Assembly: GCA_964570765.1 (NCBI GenBank)
Contig: CAZMZF010000014.1
Coordinates: 10,871-74,870, forward strand
Direction: 5' to 3'
Source of the DNA: CAZMZF01 sp964570765
GTDB lineage: Bacteria; Zixibacteria; MSB-5A5; RBG-16-43-9
DNA: 64,000 nucleotides
Position 1 is the stretch's first letter. The number at the start of each line of letters is the position of its first letter. The notes under the pieces were generated by a model. It ran no database searches, was not told the origin of the DNA, and saw only the letters and a list, made by a program, of their open reading frames with translations. Of the stretch, positions 8,439 to 15,598 are shown in pieces. Position numbers and translations under genes: made by a program.

Positions 8439-9878
8439 ATGAAACCGATTACAAAAAGAATTGCATTTGTACTCATACTCTTTGGCTTAATTTTGATACC
8501 TTTGTTTCCACAAGCAAAAGAGATAGAGGAACAAAATGTCCGTTCTGCTGTAGAGACCTGGGTCCGATATGTAACCGCAGATGCACGACCAGATGCTATC
8601 ATCGAGAAGATGGAGCCTTACCAGGTTGAAGGGAAAACCGTTGCCTATATTGCCCATCTTGGAGGAGGCGGTTTCTGTCTTTGCGGAGCAGATGATTTAG
8701 TTCTACCTGTATATTTTTACTGTCCTGAAGGGACATATGACCCTGAGAATCAAAGCCATCGATACATTCTGTGGGAGATAGAAACAAGACTCAAGACTTT
8801 GCAGGAAGGACTGCAAAAAAATGACCCGAACTTACAACCATACCAGGAAGTCCTTTCGGAAAGAGCCACCTTCTGGCAGGAGCTTACTGCCGACCGGATT
8901 CCCACAAGAGTTGAAACAGAGTATACGCTTGCTGAACCAATTCAGATGGAGCTGAATCTAACCACCCGTTGGGACCAAGAGTCACCATACAATAATTTCT
9001 GTCCAATGGGGGATCAAAGCTGCACCGTTTGTCCTGACGGCTGGCCACCTTCCTCAAGAACCGTAGTCGGCTGTGTGGCAACTGCCACAGCTCAGATTAT
9101 GAAATACTGGAATTGGCCTTCATCTGGAACTGGTAGTAAGTCTTATTCGTGGAATGGTGATCAATCCTGCGGTGGAAGCACGCCATCGCAAGTTTTGAGT
9201 GCTACATTCTCCGACCCTTATGATTGGCAAAATATGCCGGATTATTGTGGCTGGGGATGCACACAGGCACAGAAGGATGCACTCGCTGAACTTTGCTACG
9301 AGGTGGGAGTTGCCCTTAAAATGGACTATGGAGTGTGTGGGTCTGGAGCCTACTCGGAAGACATCGACAACGCTCTTATGTATTTTCTTTATTACGATGC
9401 TGACCATGACTCAGACTGGAACAAAGACGAGATCACTAAAGACATTCAGTGGCTTCGGCCTGTAGTATTATGTGGGCGGAACGCCGAGGGGGAGGGGCAC
9501 TGCTGGGTGGTATTCGGTTATGACAAAGGGACTGATCCCAATCGGCAGTTCAAGATGAACATGGGTTGGGGTGGGGACTATAGTTCTCCACCGTATGGCT
9601 GGTACAGCTTGGATAATGTCCCAAAAGGTCTGATCCATGATCATCGCCGTGTCACGGATATAGCACCATTAATGGTAAAGTTTGTCGGTGTCGGTGACGC
9701 TGGTGACGGCGGCCCCTACCACCCATATAAAAATATTGAGGAAGCAATGGCCAAGGCACCTAATGGCGCCACCCTAATATTCAAAGCTGGTTCTGATAAT
9801 ACTTTTTCTGCAGGAACGCTTGTAATCAATCGACCACTGACTCTCAAAGGTAAAGATGTAACCATTCGCAAGCAATAA
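8439..9878 (+). CDS. Secreted C10 (streptopain-type) cysteine peptidase, copy 2
   Basis: Family C10 cysteine peptidase of 479 residues from ATG 8439; this start is preferred to ATG 8424 because GGGAGGTGAG lies directly upstream and 8424 overlaps the previous stop. It has a signal peptide (to about residue 25), a pro-domain (LGGGGFCLCGADD block), nucleophile Cys212 in VVGCVATATAQ, catalytic His354 in GEGHCWVVFGYD and the NMGWGGDY motif. Its catalytic domain is richer in Cys than copy 1, suggesting disulfides in an exported enzyme. The last 60 residues (GGPYHPYKNI to DVTIRKQ) are again a beta-helix-like tail. The peptidases of the two cassettes have diverged far more than the fibre C-termini, suggesting different substrates. 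Confidence 0.88.
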   Translation: MKPITKRIAFVLILFGLILIPLFPQAKEIEEQNVRSAVETWVRYVTADARPDAIIEKMEPYQVEGKTVAYIAHLGGGGFCLCGADDLVLPVYFYCPEGTYDPENQSHRYILWEIETRLKTLQEGLQKNDPNLQPYQEVLSERATFWQELTADRIPTRVETEYTLAEPIQMELNLTTRWDQESPYNNFCPMGDQSCTVCPDGWPPSSRTVVGCVATATAQIMKYWNWPSSGTGSKSYSWNGDQSCGGSTPSQVLSATFSDPYDWQNMPDYCGWGCTQAQKDALAELCYEVGVALKMDYGVCGSGAYSEDIDNALMYFLYYDADHDSDWNKDEITKDIQWLRPVVLCGRNAEGEGHCWVVFGYDKGTDPNRQFKMNMGWGGDYSSPPYGWYSLDNVPKGLIHDHRRVTDIAPLMVKFVGVGDAGDGGPYHPYKNIEEAMAKAPNGATLIFKAGSDNTFSAGTLVINRPLTLKGKDVTIRKQ

Positions 9879-9909
9879 AAGATTTCTCGAAGTATTCCGC
9901 TAGATATTA

Positions 9910-9935
9910 TAGGGGCGACCTGCTTGGTCGCCCTA
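9910..9935. repeat. Palindromic hairpin repeat (AGGGGCGACC type)
   Basis: AGGGGCGACC, a short loop, then GGTCGCCCT forms a strong hairpin 3' of the second C10 gene. A smaller hairpin, CAGACAGGATGTCTG, follows at about 9951-9965. It has no T-run, so it is a repeat rather than a clear terminator. The same words recur in other spacers of the window. Confidence 0.7.
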
Positions 9936-9987
9936 ACATCTCATTCTAGTCAGACAGGATGTCTGAACCACCAAACCAAAATTTGTA

Positions 9988-10016
9988 TTGACAACTTTTT
10001 ACTAACTTGTTATTTT
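9988..10016 (+). promoter_or_regulatory. Promoter of the nuo operon
   Basis: TTGACA (9988-9993), a 17-base spacer, then TATTTT (10011-10016), 60 bases upstream of nuoA. It is the only strong promoter-like match upstream of the complex I genes that I noticed. Confidence 0.65.
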
Positions 10017-10075
10017 CTTCACAATCTTAACTGACCAGCAATTATGGTCAGTTATATATATGTAAACATTTAGTT

Positions 10076-10432
10076 ATGTATAACGAATATATCGCCTTAG
10101 CCCTTTTGATACTCATAGTAGGTGGAGTGGGGCTGGCTATCATAATTATCTCAATGTTCATTGGCAGAAAACCTCCATCCAAGGAAAAACTTCTACCCTA
10201 TGAATGCGGCAACATACCGGAAGAGGATGCCCGGGGGAAATTCCCGGTAAAGTTTTATATGGTGGCTATACTTTTCATAATCTTCGATATCGAGGTGGCT
10301 TTTTTGTTCCCCTGGGCGGTTATCTATAAGGAATTGAAGCTTTTTGGTTTGATTGAGATGGGGATATTTTTGCTGGTTCTTCTTATAGGTTACATATATA
10401 TCGTTAAGAAAGGTGGTCTCCGATGGGAGTAG
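10076..10432 (+). CDS. nuoA: NADH-quinone oxidoreductase subunit A
   Basis: Membrane subunit of complex I, 118 residues, the usual length. It has three transmembrane segments (about 8-28, 62-82, 90-110) and the family signature: PYECG at about 40-44 and KFYMVAILFIIFDIEVAFLF-like helix with the conserved Asp-Glu pair. It helps form the quinone site and the junction between the membrane arm and the hydrophilic arm. It is the first gene of the nuo operon, about 60 bases from the promoter. Its 3' end overlaps nuoB by 10 bases, which indicates translational coupling. There is only a weak Shine-Dalgarno sequence before the ATG. Confidence 0.97.
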   Translation: MYNEYIALALLILIVGGVGLAIIIISMFIGRKPPSKEKLLPYECGNIPEEDARGKFPVKFYMVAILFIIFDIEVAFLFPWAVIYKELKLFGLIEMGIFLLVLLIGYIYIVKKGGLRWE

Positions 10433-10944
10433 CGGATCAAAAGATTGATTCCATCAAAGTAAAAGATATTCCTCAGGGTGTCATCTTATCCACTTTAGAT
10501 GGAGTGGTGGGGTGGGCAAGGAAATCCTCTATGTGGCCCATGGGATTTGGACTTGCCTGCTGTGCAATTGAGATGATGTGTACTGCGGCCTCGCGTTTTG
10601 ATATGGCAAGGTTCGGGATGGAAATTTTCCGTTCTTCTCCGCGTCAGGCAGATTTGATGATTGTGGCTGGCAGAGTTTCAAGGAAGATGGCACCGATTAT
10701 AAGACAATTGTATAACCAGATGCCCGAGCCCAAATGGGTGATTGCTATGGGCGCGTGTGCTTCCTGTGGTGGAGTGTTTAATAACTATGCTGTGGTTCAG
10801 GGGGTAGATAAAATAATACCGGTAGATATATATGTACCTGGATGCCCTCCACGTCCGGAACAGCTTTTAGACGGAATTTTGAAACTGCACCAGAAGGTTC
10901 AAAAAGAGGGTTTATTCGAAAAAAAGATTGAGAAAAAAATGTAG
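10423..10944 (+). CDS. nuoB: NADH-quinone oxidoreductase subunit B
   Basis: A 173-residue PSST/20 kDa subunit that carries the terminal [4Fe-4S] cluster N2, the electron donor to quinone. The ligands are visible as Cys46-Cys47 (LACCAIEMM), Cys112 (GACASCGG) and Cys141 (VPGCPPRPE), with the same spacing as in E. coli NuoB. It overlaps nuoA by 10 bases. Its TAG stop is the first part of a multi-arm palindrome (10942-10991) that separates it from nuoC. Confidence 0.98.
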   Translation: MGVADQKIDSIKVKDIPQGVILSTLDGVVGWARKSSMWPMGFGLACCAIEMMCTAASRFDMARFGMEIFRSSPRQADLMIVAGRVSRKMAPIIRQLYNQMPEPKWVIAMGACASCGGVFNNYAVVQGVDKIIPVDIYVPGCPPRPEQLLDGILKLHQKVQKEGLFEKKIEKKM

Positions 10945-10991
10945 TTGCCCAATTCATTGGGTCCATTTGGACTCGATAAATCGAGCAACTA
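10942..10991. repeat. Four-way-junction palindrome at the nuoB stop
   Basis: The outer stem TAGTTG (10942-10947)/CAACTA (10986-10991) encloses three adjacent hairpins: CCCAAT-TC-ATTGGG, TCCATTTGGA and CTCGATAAATCGAG. The whole can fold as a cloverleaf in RNA or a cruciform in DNA. The nuoB stop TAG lies in the outer stem. Confidence 0.8.
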
Positions 10992-11009
10992 TAAATAAGA
11001 CCTAATAGC

Positions 11010-11510
11010 ATGGAAAACCTTACTCTGAAAAAATTAAAACGGAATTTCCCCAACTCTGTTTTAGAAATAATTGAATATCGTGAACAGCTTTCTATACTGA
11101 TTAAAAAAGAAGACTTGCTTTTGGTCTGTAAATTTTTGAAAGATGAGCCAGAATTGAAATATGCTTTCTTGTCTGATGTCTGCGGAGTGGATTATCCTCA
11201 AAGGGAGAAAAGATTTGAGGTCATCTATAATCTTTATTCTTTACCTTTCAGATGGAGAATAAGGCTGAAAATCAGAGTATCTGAAGGTGAATCGGTTAAT
11301 TCAGTTACCCTCATCTGGAAAACAGCTAACTGGCTGGAGAGAGAAGTTTACGATATGTTCGGGGTGAAATTCGATAATCATCCGGATTTGCAAAGAATCC
11401 TTATGCCGGATGATTGGGTCGGGCATCCTTTAAGAAAAGATTATCCTTTAAATTTTGAAGAGATTGCCTTCGGTCATAATAAAGATAAACCACAGAGAAT
11501 CATAAAATAA
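11010..11510 (+). CDS. nuoC: NADH-quinone oxidoreductase subunit C
   Basis: The 30 kDa subunit of the complex I connecting domain, 166 residues, separate from nuoD (fused in E. coli). The signature is in its C-terminal half: WLEREVYDMFG at about residue 110, then HPDLQRILMPDDW and GHPLRKDYP. It packs against NuoD and NuoB and has no cofactor. It is slightly shorter than many homologues. Its ATG follows the multi-arm palindrome after nuoB, with no good Shine-Dalgarno motif, so expression probably depends on readthrough of the operon transcript. Confidence 0.96.
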   Translation: MENLTLKKLKRNFPNSVLEIIEYREQLSILIKKEDLLLVCKFLKDEPELKYAFLSDVCGVDYPQREKRFEVIYNLYSLPFRWRIRLKIRVSEGESVNSVTLIWKTANWLEREVYDMFGVKFDNHPDLQRILMPDDWVGHPLRKDYPLNFEEIAFGHNKDKPQRIIK

Positions 11511-11567
11511 AAAAAGTAAGACGTAAGATGGAAAACGTAAGAAGGAAAATGAAAATGGAATGATAAA

Positions 11568-11674
11568 TTGTCATTCTGAGCCCCGCAAGATGCGGGACGA
11601 AGAATCTCTCTCAAGGTTAAATGTGACAGATTCTTCAGTCGTCCCGCCGAAGGCGGACTCCGTCAGAATGACAA
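11568..11674. repeat. TGTCATTCTGA-type long palindrome (copy 1)
   Basis: It begins TTGTCATTCTGA and ends TCAGAATGACAA, a perfect outer stem. Inside are CCCGC/GCGGG, GAAGAATCT/AGATTCTTC and CCGCC/GGCGG pairs. It fills most of the nuoC-nuoD spacer. The flanks carry word-like low-complexity DNA (GTAAGACGTAAGATGG before, AGCAAATAGCTAATAGCGAA after). Related copies lie at 15497-15585 and 49035-49113. Confidence 0.85.
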
Positions 11675-11714
11675 AATCTCGAATAGCGAAAAGCAAATAG
11701 CTAATAGCGAAATT

Positions 11715-12905
11715 ATGCAGATAAAAAGAGAAAAACAAGATACGATGATTCTGAATATGGGTCCTCAGCACCCGGCTACCCACGGGGTGCTGAGGGTAGT
11801 TCTGGAGCTGGATGGTGAGACAGTTGTAAAAGCAACTCCAGATATTGGCTACCTGCATACCGGGATTGAAAAAACTGCAGAATATAAGACCTATTCTCAG
11901 GCGATCACCCTTTTCGACCGAACAGACTATGTGGCTAATCTTTCCAACAATCTGGGTTATGTCTTAGCTGTGGAGAAGTTGCTGGATATAGAAGCTCCTC
12001 CCAGGGCTCAATATATAAGGGTTCTTTTAACTGAGTTAACTCGAATAGCATCTCATCTGGTCTGGGTTGGCTCTCATGCCGCAGATATTGGTGCAATATC
12101 TATGCTTCTGTATGCATTTCGTGAACGGGAAATGCTGATGGATATCTTTGAGACCATCTCCGGGCAGAGGATGATGACCTCTTATTTCAGGGTTGGAGGT
12201 TTAGCCAAGGATTTACCCTCAAGTGGCGAATTCGAAAAAAGAGTCAAGGAGTTCATAAAAGTTTTTCCCTCAAAAATTCAGGATTACGAGAACCTTTTAA
12301 CCAAAAATAAACTCTGGCTTCAGAGGACTGTTGGTATTGGAACAATAACCGCAGAAGAGGCAATCAACTACGGACTTTCAGGTCCTATTCTTAGAGGGTG
12401 TGGAGTGAAGCATGATTTAAGGAAAGCTAATCCTTATTCGGGTTATGATAAATTTGAGTTCGATATTCCTACTGGTAAGAATGGAGATATTTATGATCGA
12501 TACCTGGTCAGAGTCGAAGAGATGAGACAGTCTTTAAAAATTGTCAAGCAAGCCTTAGATGGTATTCCTCAAGGTGAGTATATTGCTAAAATTCCGGGAG
12601 TTACTTATCCTCCAAAAGAGATAGTTAAAAAAGAAATGGAAGCATTGATCTATCATTTCAAGATCGCCGAGGAAGGGTTCAAGGTACCAGCAGGTGAAGT
12701 TTATCATTCTATTGAATCACCTAAAGGTGAATTAGGCTATTTTATCGTCTCAGATGGCTCAAGCAAGCCCTATAGAGTAAGAGTAAGGCCTCCTTCATTT
12801 GTAAATTTAAGTGCTTTAAATAGATTGGTTACTGGTAGATTGATAGCAGATGTGGTGGCAATTATCGGAAGTATAGATATCGTTTTAGGAGAAATAGACA
12901 GGTGA
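11715..12905 (+). CDS. nuoD: NADH-quinone oxidoreductase subunit D
   Basis: A 396-residue 49 kDa subunit that forms the quinone-binding cavity with NuoB. Diagnostic segments are GPQHPATHGV near residue 17, HTGIEK (about 48), ELTRIASHL, the RGCGVKHDLRK region and VRPPSF near the C-terminus. The Ni-binding cysteines of the related hydrogenases are absent, as expected of complex I. The gene is separated from nuoC by a 107-base palindromic element. Downstream, the operon is interrupted by repeats and a RAYT transposase gene before nuoE. Confidence 0.97.
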   Translation: MQIKREKQDTMILNMGPQHPATHGVLRVVLELDGETVVKATPDIGYLHTGIEKTAEYKTYSQAITLFDRTDYVANLSNNLGYVLAVEKLLDIEAPPRAQYIRVLLTELTRIASHLVWVGSHAADIGAISMLLYAFREREMLMDIFETISGQRMMTSYFRVGGLAKDLPSSGEFEKRVKEFIKVFPSKIQDYENLLTKNKLWLQRTVGIGTITAEEAINYGLSGPILRGCGVKHDLRKANPYSGYDKFEFDIPTGKNGDIYDRYLVRVEEMRQSLKIVKQALDGIPQGEYIAKIPGVTYPPKEIVKKEMEALIYHFKIAEEGFKVPAGEVYHSIESPKGELGYFIVSDGSSKPYRVRVRPPSFVNLSALNRLVTGRLIADVVAIIGSIDIVLGEIDR

Positions 12906-12908
12906 GTT

Positions 12909-12967
12909 GTAGGGGCAGACCTGTGTGTCTGCCCTGGGAATTTGGGCGAACACGTAGGTTCACCTAT
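12909..12967. repeat. REP-like palindrome upstream of the RAYT gene
   Basis: GTAGGGGCAGACC, loop, GTCTGCCC followed by a second arm GGGCGAACACGTAGGTTCACC. It is a degenerate copy of the element inside the RAYT gene at 13249-13309; the right end has decayed so that the outer stem no longer closes with CCCCTAC. Confidence 0.8.
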
Positions 12968-12984
12968 GAAGATAATGATATCAA

Positions 12985-13587
12985 ATGAAACATAATTCAA
13001 TGAATCATCAACGTCGTTCAATCAGGTTAAAGGATTATGATTATTCACAGAATGGAGCATATTTTGTAACGATATGCACAGAAGACCAGGAATATTTGTT
13101 TGGTGATATATTGAAAGAGAAAATGGTTTTAAATGAAGCAGGTGAGATGATAAAGAAATGGTGGGTAGAGACAAGAAATAAATTTAAGAACATTGAATTA
13201 GATGAATTTGTTATTATGCCTAATCATTTTCAGGGTATTGTAAATATTGTAGGGGCAGACCTGCGTGTCTGCCCTGAGAATTTGGGCGAACACGTAGGTT
13301 CGCCCCTACACAGGATCGTCCAATGGTTTAAGACCATGACAACAAATGAATATATTCGCAATGTTCATAACAATATGTGGAAACCATTCCTTAAACGATT
13401 ATGGCAACGCAACTATTACGAACATGTTATTCGAAATGAGGATGAATTAAACAAAATTAGATATTATATTCAAACTAATCCATTAAAGTGGCATCTGGAC
13501 AGGGAAAATCCAGAAAGGACTGGTACAGATGAATTGGAGGACGAAATTTTTAGCTCAAAGATGGTCAATCAGTTTATTAAATATTAA
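12985..13587 (+). CDS. REP-associated tyrosine transposase (RAYT, Y1 HUH family) in the nuo operon
   Basis: A 200-residue single-strand DNA transposase-like protein of the IS200/RAYT (Y1_Tnp) family. Family marks are RRSIRLKDYDYSQNGAYFVT at the N-terminus, EFVIMPNHF, and the YYEHVIRNEDE block with the candidate catalytic Tyr at 144-145. The second His of the HUH motif is Gln (H81-F-Q83, codon CAG), so metal binding and nicking may be lost. Residues about 88-108 (GADLRVCP to EHVGSP) are encoded by a REP-like palindrome lying inside the gene. REP-like palindromes flank the gene on both sides, as is known for RAYTs. It sits between nuoD and nuoE in the same orientation. It is either a domesticated or a recently inactivated element. 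Confidence 0.9.
   Translation: MKHNSMNHQRRSIRLKDYDYSQNGAYFVTICTEDQEYLFGDILKEKMVLNEAGEMIKKWWVETRNKFKNIELDEFVIMPNHFQGIVNIVGADLRVCPENLGEHVGSPLHRIVQWFKTMTTNEYIRNVHNNMWKPFLKRLWQRNYYEHVIRNEDELNKIRYYIQTNPLKWHLDRENPERTGTDELEDEIFSSKMVNQFIKY
13249..13309. repeat. REP-like palindrome inside the RAYT coding sequence
   Basis: Outer stem GTAGGGG/CCCCTAC, arm 1 GCAGAC-loop-GTCTGC, arm 2 GCGAAC-loop-GTTCGC. It is the best preserved of the three copies around the gene and is translated as GADLRVCP to VGSP in a variable loop of the transposase. Confidence 0.9.
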
Positions 13588-13599
13588 GCAGATAAAATT

Positions 13600-13706
13600 G
13601 TAGGGGCAGACCTGTCCTACGGATCCGTTTTAGGACGTGTCTGCCCTAGCGAACAGACAGGAATGTCTGTTCTACTGAAACAGACGAACACGCAGTTCGC
13701 CCCTAC
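13600..13706. repeat. REP-like multi-arm palindrome downstream of the RAYT gene
   Basis: The same outer stem GTAGGGG/CCCCTAC, but expanded: the first arm GCAGACC/GTCTGC holds an inner hairpin TCCTACGGATCCGTTTTAGGA, then AGACAGGAATGTCT, then a GAACACGCAGTTC arm. It fills the spacer before nuoE. Confidence 0.85.
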
Positions 13707-13722
13707 AAAAATGTAAAAAAAG

Positions 13723-14214
13723 ATGATCACAAAAGAAACAGAAGAAAAAATTCTAACTCTAAAAGGGAAATATCCAAAGGTGAAAACTGCAATCCTGCCA
13801 GCTTTCCATATCCTTTATAAAGATGTTGGTTATTTGGAGGATGAAGGGATGCAGAAAATCTCTGAGCTTTTAGGGATTCCTCTTTTAGAGATCTATGAGG
13901 TGGCATCTTTTTATACCTTTTTCCCCAGGGAAAAGATAGGTAAATACTGGATCAGGGTATGCGATAACCTTTCCTGTTCCCTTTTAGGTGCAGAAGAATT
14001 AATTAAATATTTAGAAGAGAAATTGAAGATAAAAGTAAATCAGACGACGCCCGATGGTCTTTTTAGCCTTTCAACTGTAGAATGTCTGGGTTCCTGCGGA
14101 ACTGCACCGGTTATGATGATAAACGAAGATTATCACGAGAACTTGACTAAAGAAAAAATTGATAAGCTTTTAGAGGGGTTTTCAAGTCCTACGGATCCAA
14201 ATTCGGAAAAATAG
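13723..14214 (+). CDS. nuoE: NADH-quinone oxidoreductase subunit E
   Basis: A 163-residue 24 kDa subunit of the NADH dehydrogenase module, with a thioredoxin-like [2Fe-2S] domain (cluster N1a). The ligands are Cys80 and Cys85 (CDNLSC) and Cys121 and Cys125 (CLGSC). The N-terminal helical part (LPAFHILYKDVGYL, EVASFYTFF) is typical. It ends 3 bases before nuoF, and with nuoF and nuoG forms the NADH-oxidising arm, so this complex I should accept NADH. The upstream spacer is almost all palindromic repeat. Confidence 0.97.
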   Translation: MITKETEEKILTLKGKYPKVKTAILPAFHILYKDVGYLEDEGMQKISELLGIPLLEIYEVASFYTFFPREKIGKYWIRVCDNLSCSLLGAEELIKYLEEKLKIKVNQTTPDGLFSLSTVECLGSCGTAPVMMINEDYHENLTKEKIDKLLEGFSSPTDPNSEK

Positions 14215-14217
14215 ACT

Positions 14218-15486
14218 ATGCCGGAGAAAATTCTTTTTAAATATATCGATCAGCCTGACCAGTACCGGATCGATACCTATATGAAAAATGGAGGGTATCA
14301 GGCAGTTCCCAGAGTCTTAAAGGAGCTTTCTCCGGAACAGGTTATCGATATAGTAAAGAAATCTGGTTTGAGAGGGAGGGGTGGAGCAGGATTCCCCACT
14401 GGTTTGAAATGGGGATTTGTGCCTAAGGATTCACCCAAGAACAGGTTTTTACTCTGCAATGCAGACGAAGGAGAACCAGGAACTTTCAAAGACCGGGAGC
14501 TAATGGCAAAGAACCCGCATCAGTTGTTAGAAGGGATTATTATCGGGAGTTATGCCATAGGTGCACATCTTTCATTTATATATATCCGAGGTGAATTTGT
14601 TTTTGAGGCAAAAAGATTAGAAGAGGCAATAATTGAGGCTAAGAATAAAGGTTTCTTAGGTGAAAATATCTTGGGTTCTGGTTATGATTTGGATATAAGA
14701 GTTTATCGTGGTGGCGGAGCCTATATTTGTGGAGAGGAAACTTCTCTTTTATCATCAATCGAAGGGGTAAGGCCTCTGGTAAGGCTTAGGCCGCCCTATC
14801 CCGCAATATCCGGGTGTTATTCCTGTCCCAGCGCGGTAAACAACGTAGAAACCTTATCGAATATATCCCACATTATATTGAATGGAGCAGAATGGTATTC
14901 CAGAATCGGAACTCCTAAGAGCACCGGAACAAAAATCTTCTGCCTTTCCGGTCAGGTTAATAAACCTGGAAACTATGAGCTTCCGATGGGGACACCATTA
15001 AGAGAGCTGATTTGTGAGCATGGTGGCGGGATTAAAAATGGGAAAAAGCTTAAAGCCGTGATACCGGGAGGTGTTTCAACTCAGATTCTTCCTGCAAGTA
15101 AAGTGGAGGTGAAACTAGATTTCGAGTCTTTAATAGAAGCAGGCTCGATGTTAGGCAGCGGCGCGGTTATAGTTATGGATGAGGATACCTGTATGGTCAA
15201 AACAACTTATAGATTAGTCAGATTCTATGAGGAGGAATCCTGCGGCGAATGCACTCCCTGCAGGGAAGGGACTTACTGGTTGTCAAAAATTATGAGAAGG
15301 ATAGAATATGGACAGGGAAGGATGGAGGATATCGATTTGCTATTAGACCTGTGCGACAATATCTTCGGAAAAGCCATCTGTCCTTTAGGTGATTCTGTTA
15401 CGATTCCGATAAGTAGCTCTCTACAGTATTTCAGGGATGAGTATGAGTACCATATTAAGAATAAAAAATGTCTTCAGGAAAGATGA
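14218..15486 (+). CDS. nuoF: NADH-quinone oxidoreductase subunit F
   Basis: A 422-residue 51 kDa subunit that binds NADH and FMN and oxidises NADH. Visible are the Gly-rich FMN/NADH loop GLRGRGGAGFPTG (about 50-62), LLCNADEGEPGTFKDR, the GGGAYICGEETSL block, and the [4Fe-4S] N3 ligands Cys342, Cys345, Cys348 (SCGECTPCREG) and Cys388 (AICPLGD). All key residues are present and the length is usual. It follows nuoE by 3 bases and precedes a palindromic element and nuoG. Confidence 0.98.
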   Translation: MPEKILFKYIDQPDQYRIDTYMKNGGYQAVPRVLKELSPEQVIDIVKKSGLRGRGGAGFPTGLKWGFVPKDSPKNRFLLCNADEGEPGTFKDRELMAKNPHQLLEGIIIGSYAIGAHLSFIYIRGEFVFEAKRLEEAIIEAKNKGFLGENILGSGYDLDIRVYRGGGAYICGEETSLLSSIEGVRPLVRLRPPYPAISGCYSCPSAVNNVETLSNISHIILNGAEWYSRIGTPKSTGTKIFCLSGQVNKPGNYELPMGTPLRELICEHGGGIKNGKKLKAVIPGGVSTQILPASKVEVKLDFESLIEAGSMLGSGAVIVMDEDTCMVKTTYRLVRFYEEESCGECTPCREGTYWLSKIMRRIEYGQGRMEDIDLLLDLCDNIFGKAICPLGDSVTIPISSSLQYFRDEYEYHIKNKKCLQER

Positions 15487-15496
15487 ACTAAAGTCA

Positions 15497-15585
15497 TTGT
15501 CATTCTGACCCCGCCTTTGGCGGGGGAAGAATCTGTATAGATTCTTCGGTCGTCCATCAATGGCGAGACTCCCTCAGAATTACAG
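15497..15585. repeat. TGTCATTCTGA-type long palindrome (copy 2)
   Basis: It runs from TTGTCATTCTGA to TCAGAATTACAG with inner arms CCCCGCCTTTGGCGGGG and GAAGAATCTGTATAGATTCTTC. It lies between nuoF and nuoG; its right end creates a false upstream ATG (15560) for nuoG. Confidence 0.85.
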
Positions 15586-15598
15586 TCAAAGAGAAAAA

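Noticed and set aside
10942..10991. The cloverleaf element as a tRNA gene.
   Set aside because: It is too short (50 bases), with no T-loop, anticodon-loop or D-loop signature.
12985..13587. A diversity-generating retroelement or reverse transcriptase as the source of the repeats.
   Set aside because: No reverse transcriptase gene or template/variable repeat pair was found; the gene is a RAYT.
15560..15598. A longer nuoG start (ATG 15560).
   Set aside because: These codons lie inside a TGTCATTCTGA-type palindrome; the conserved N-terminus begins at 15599.
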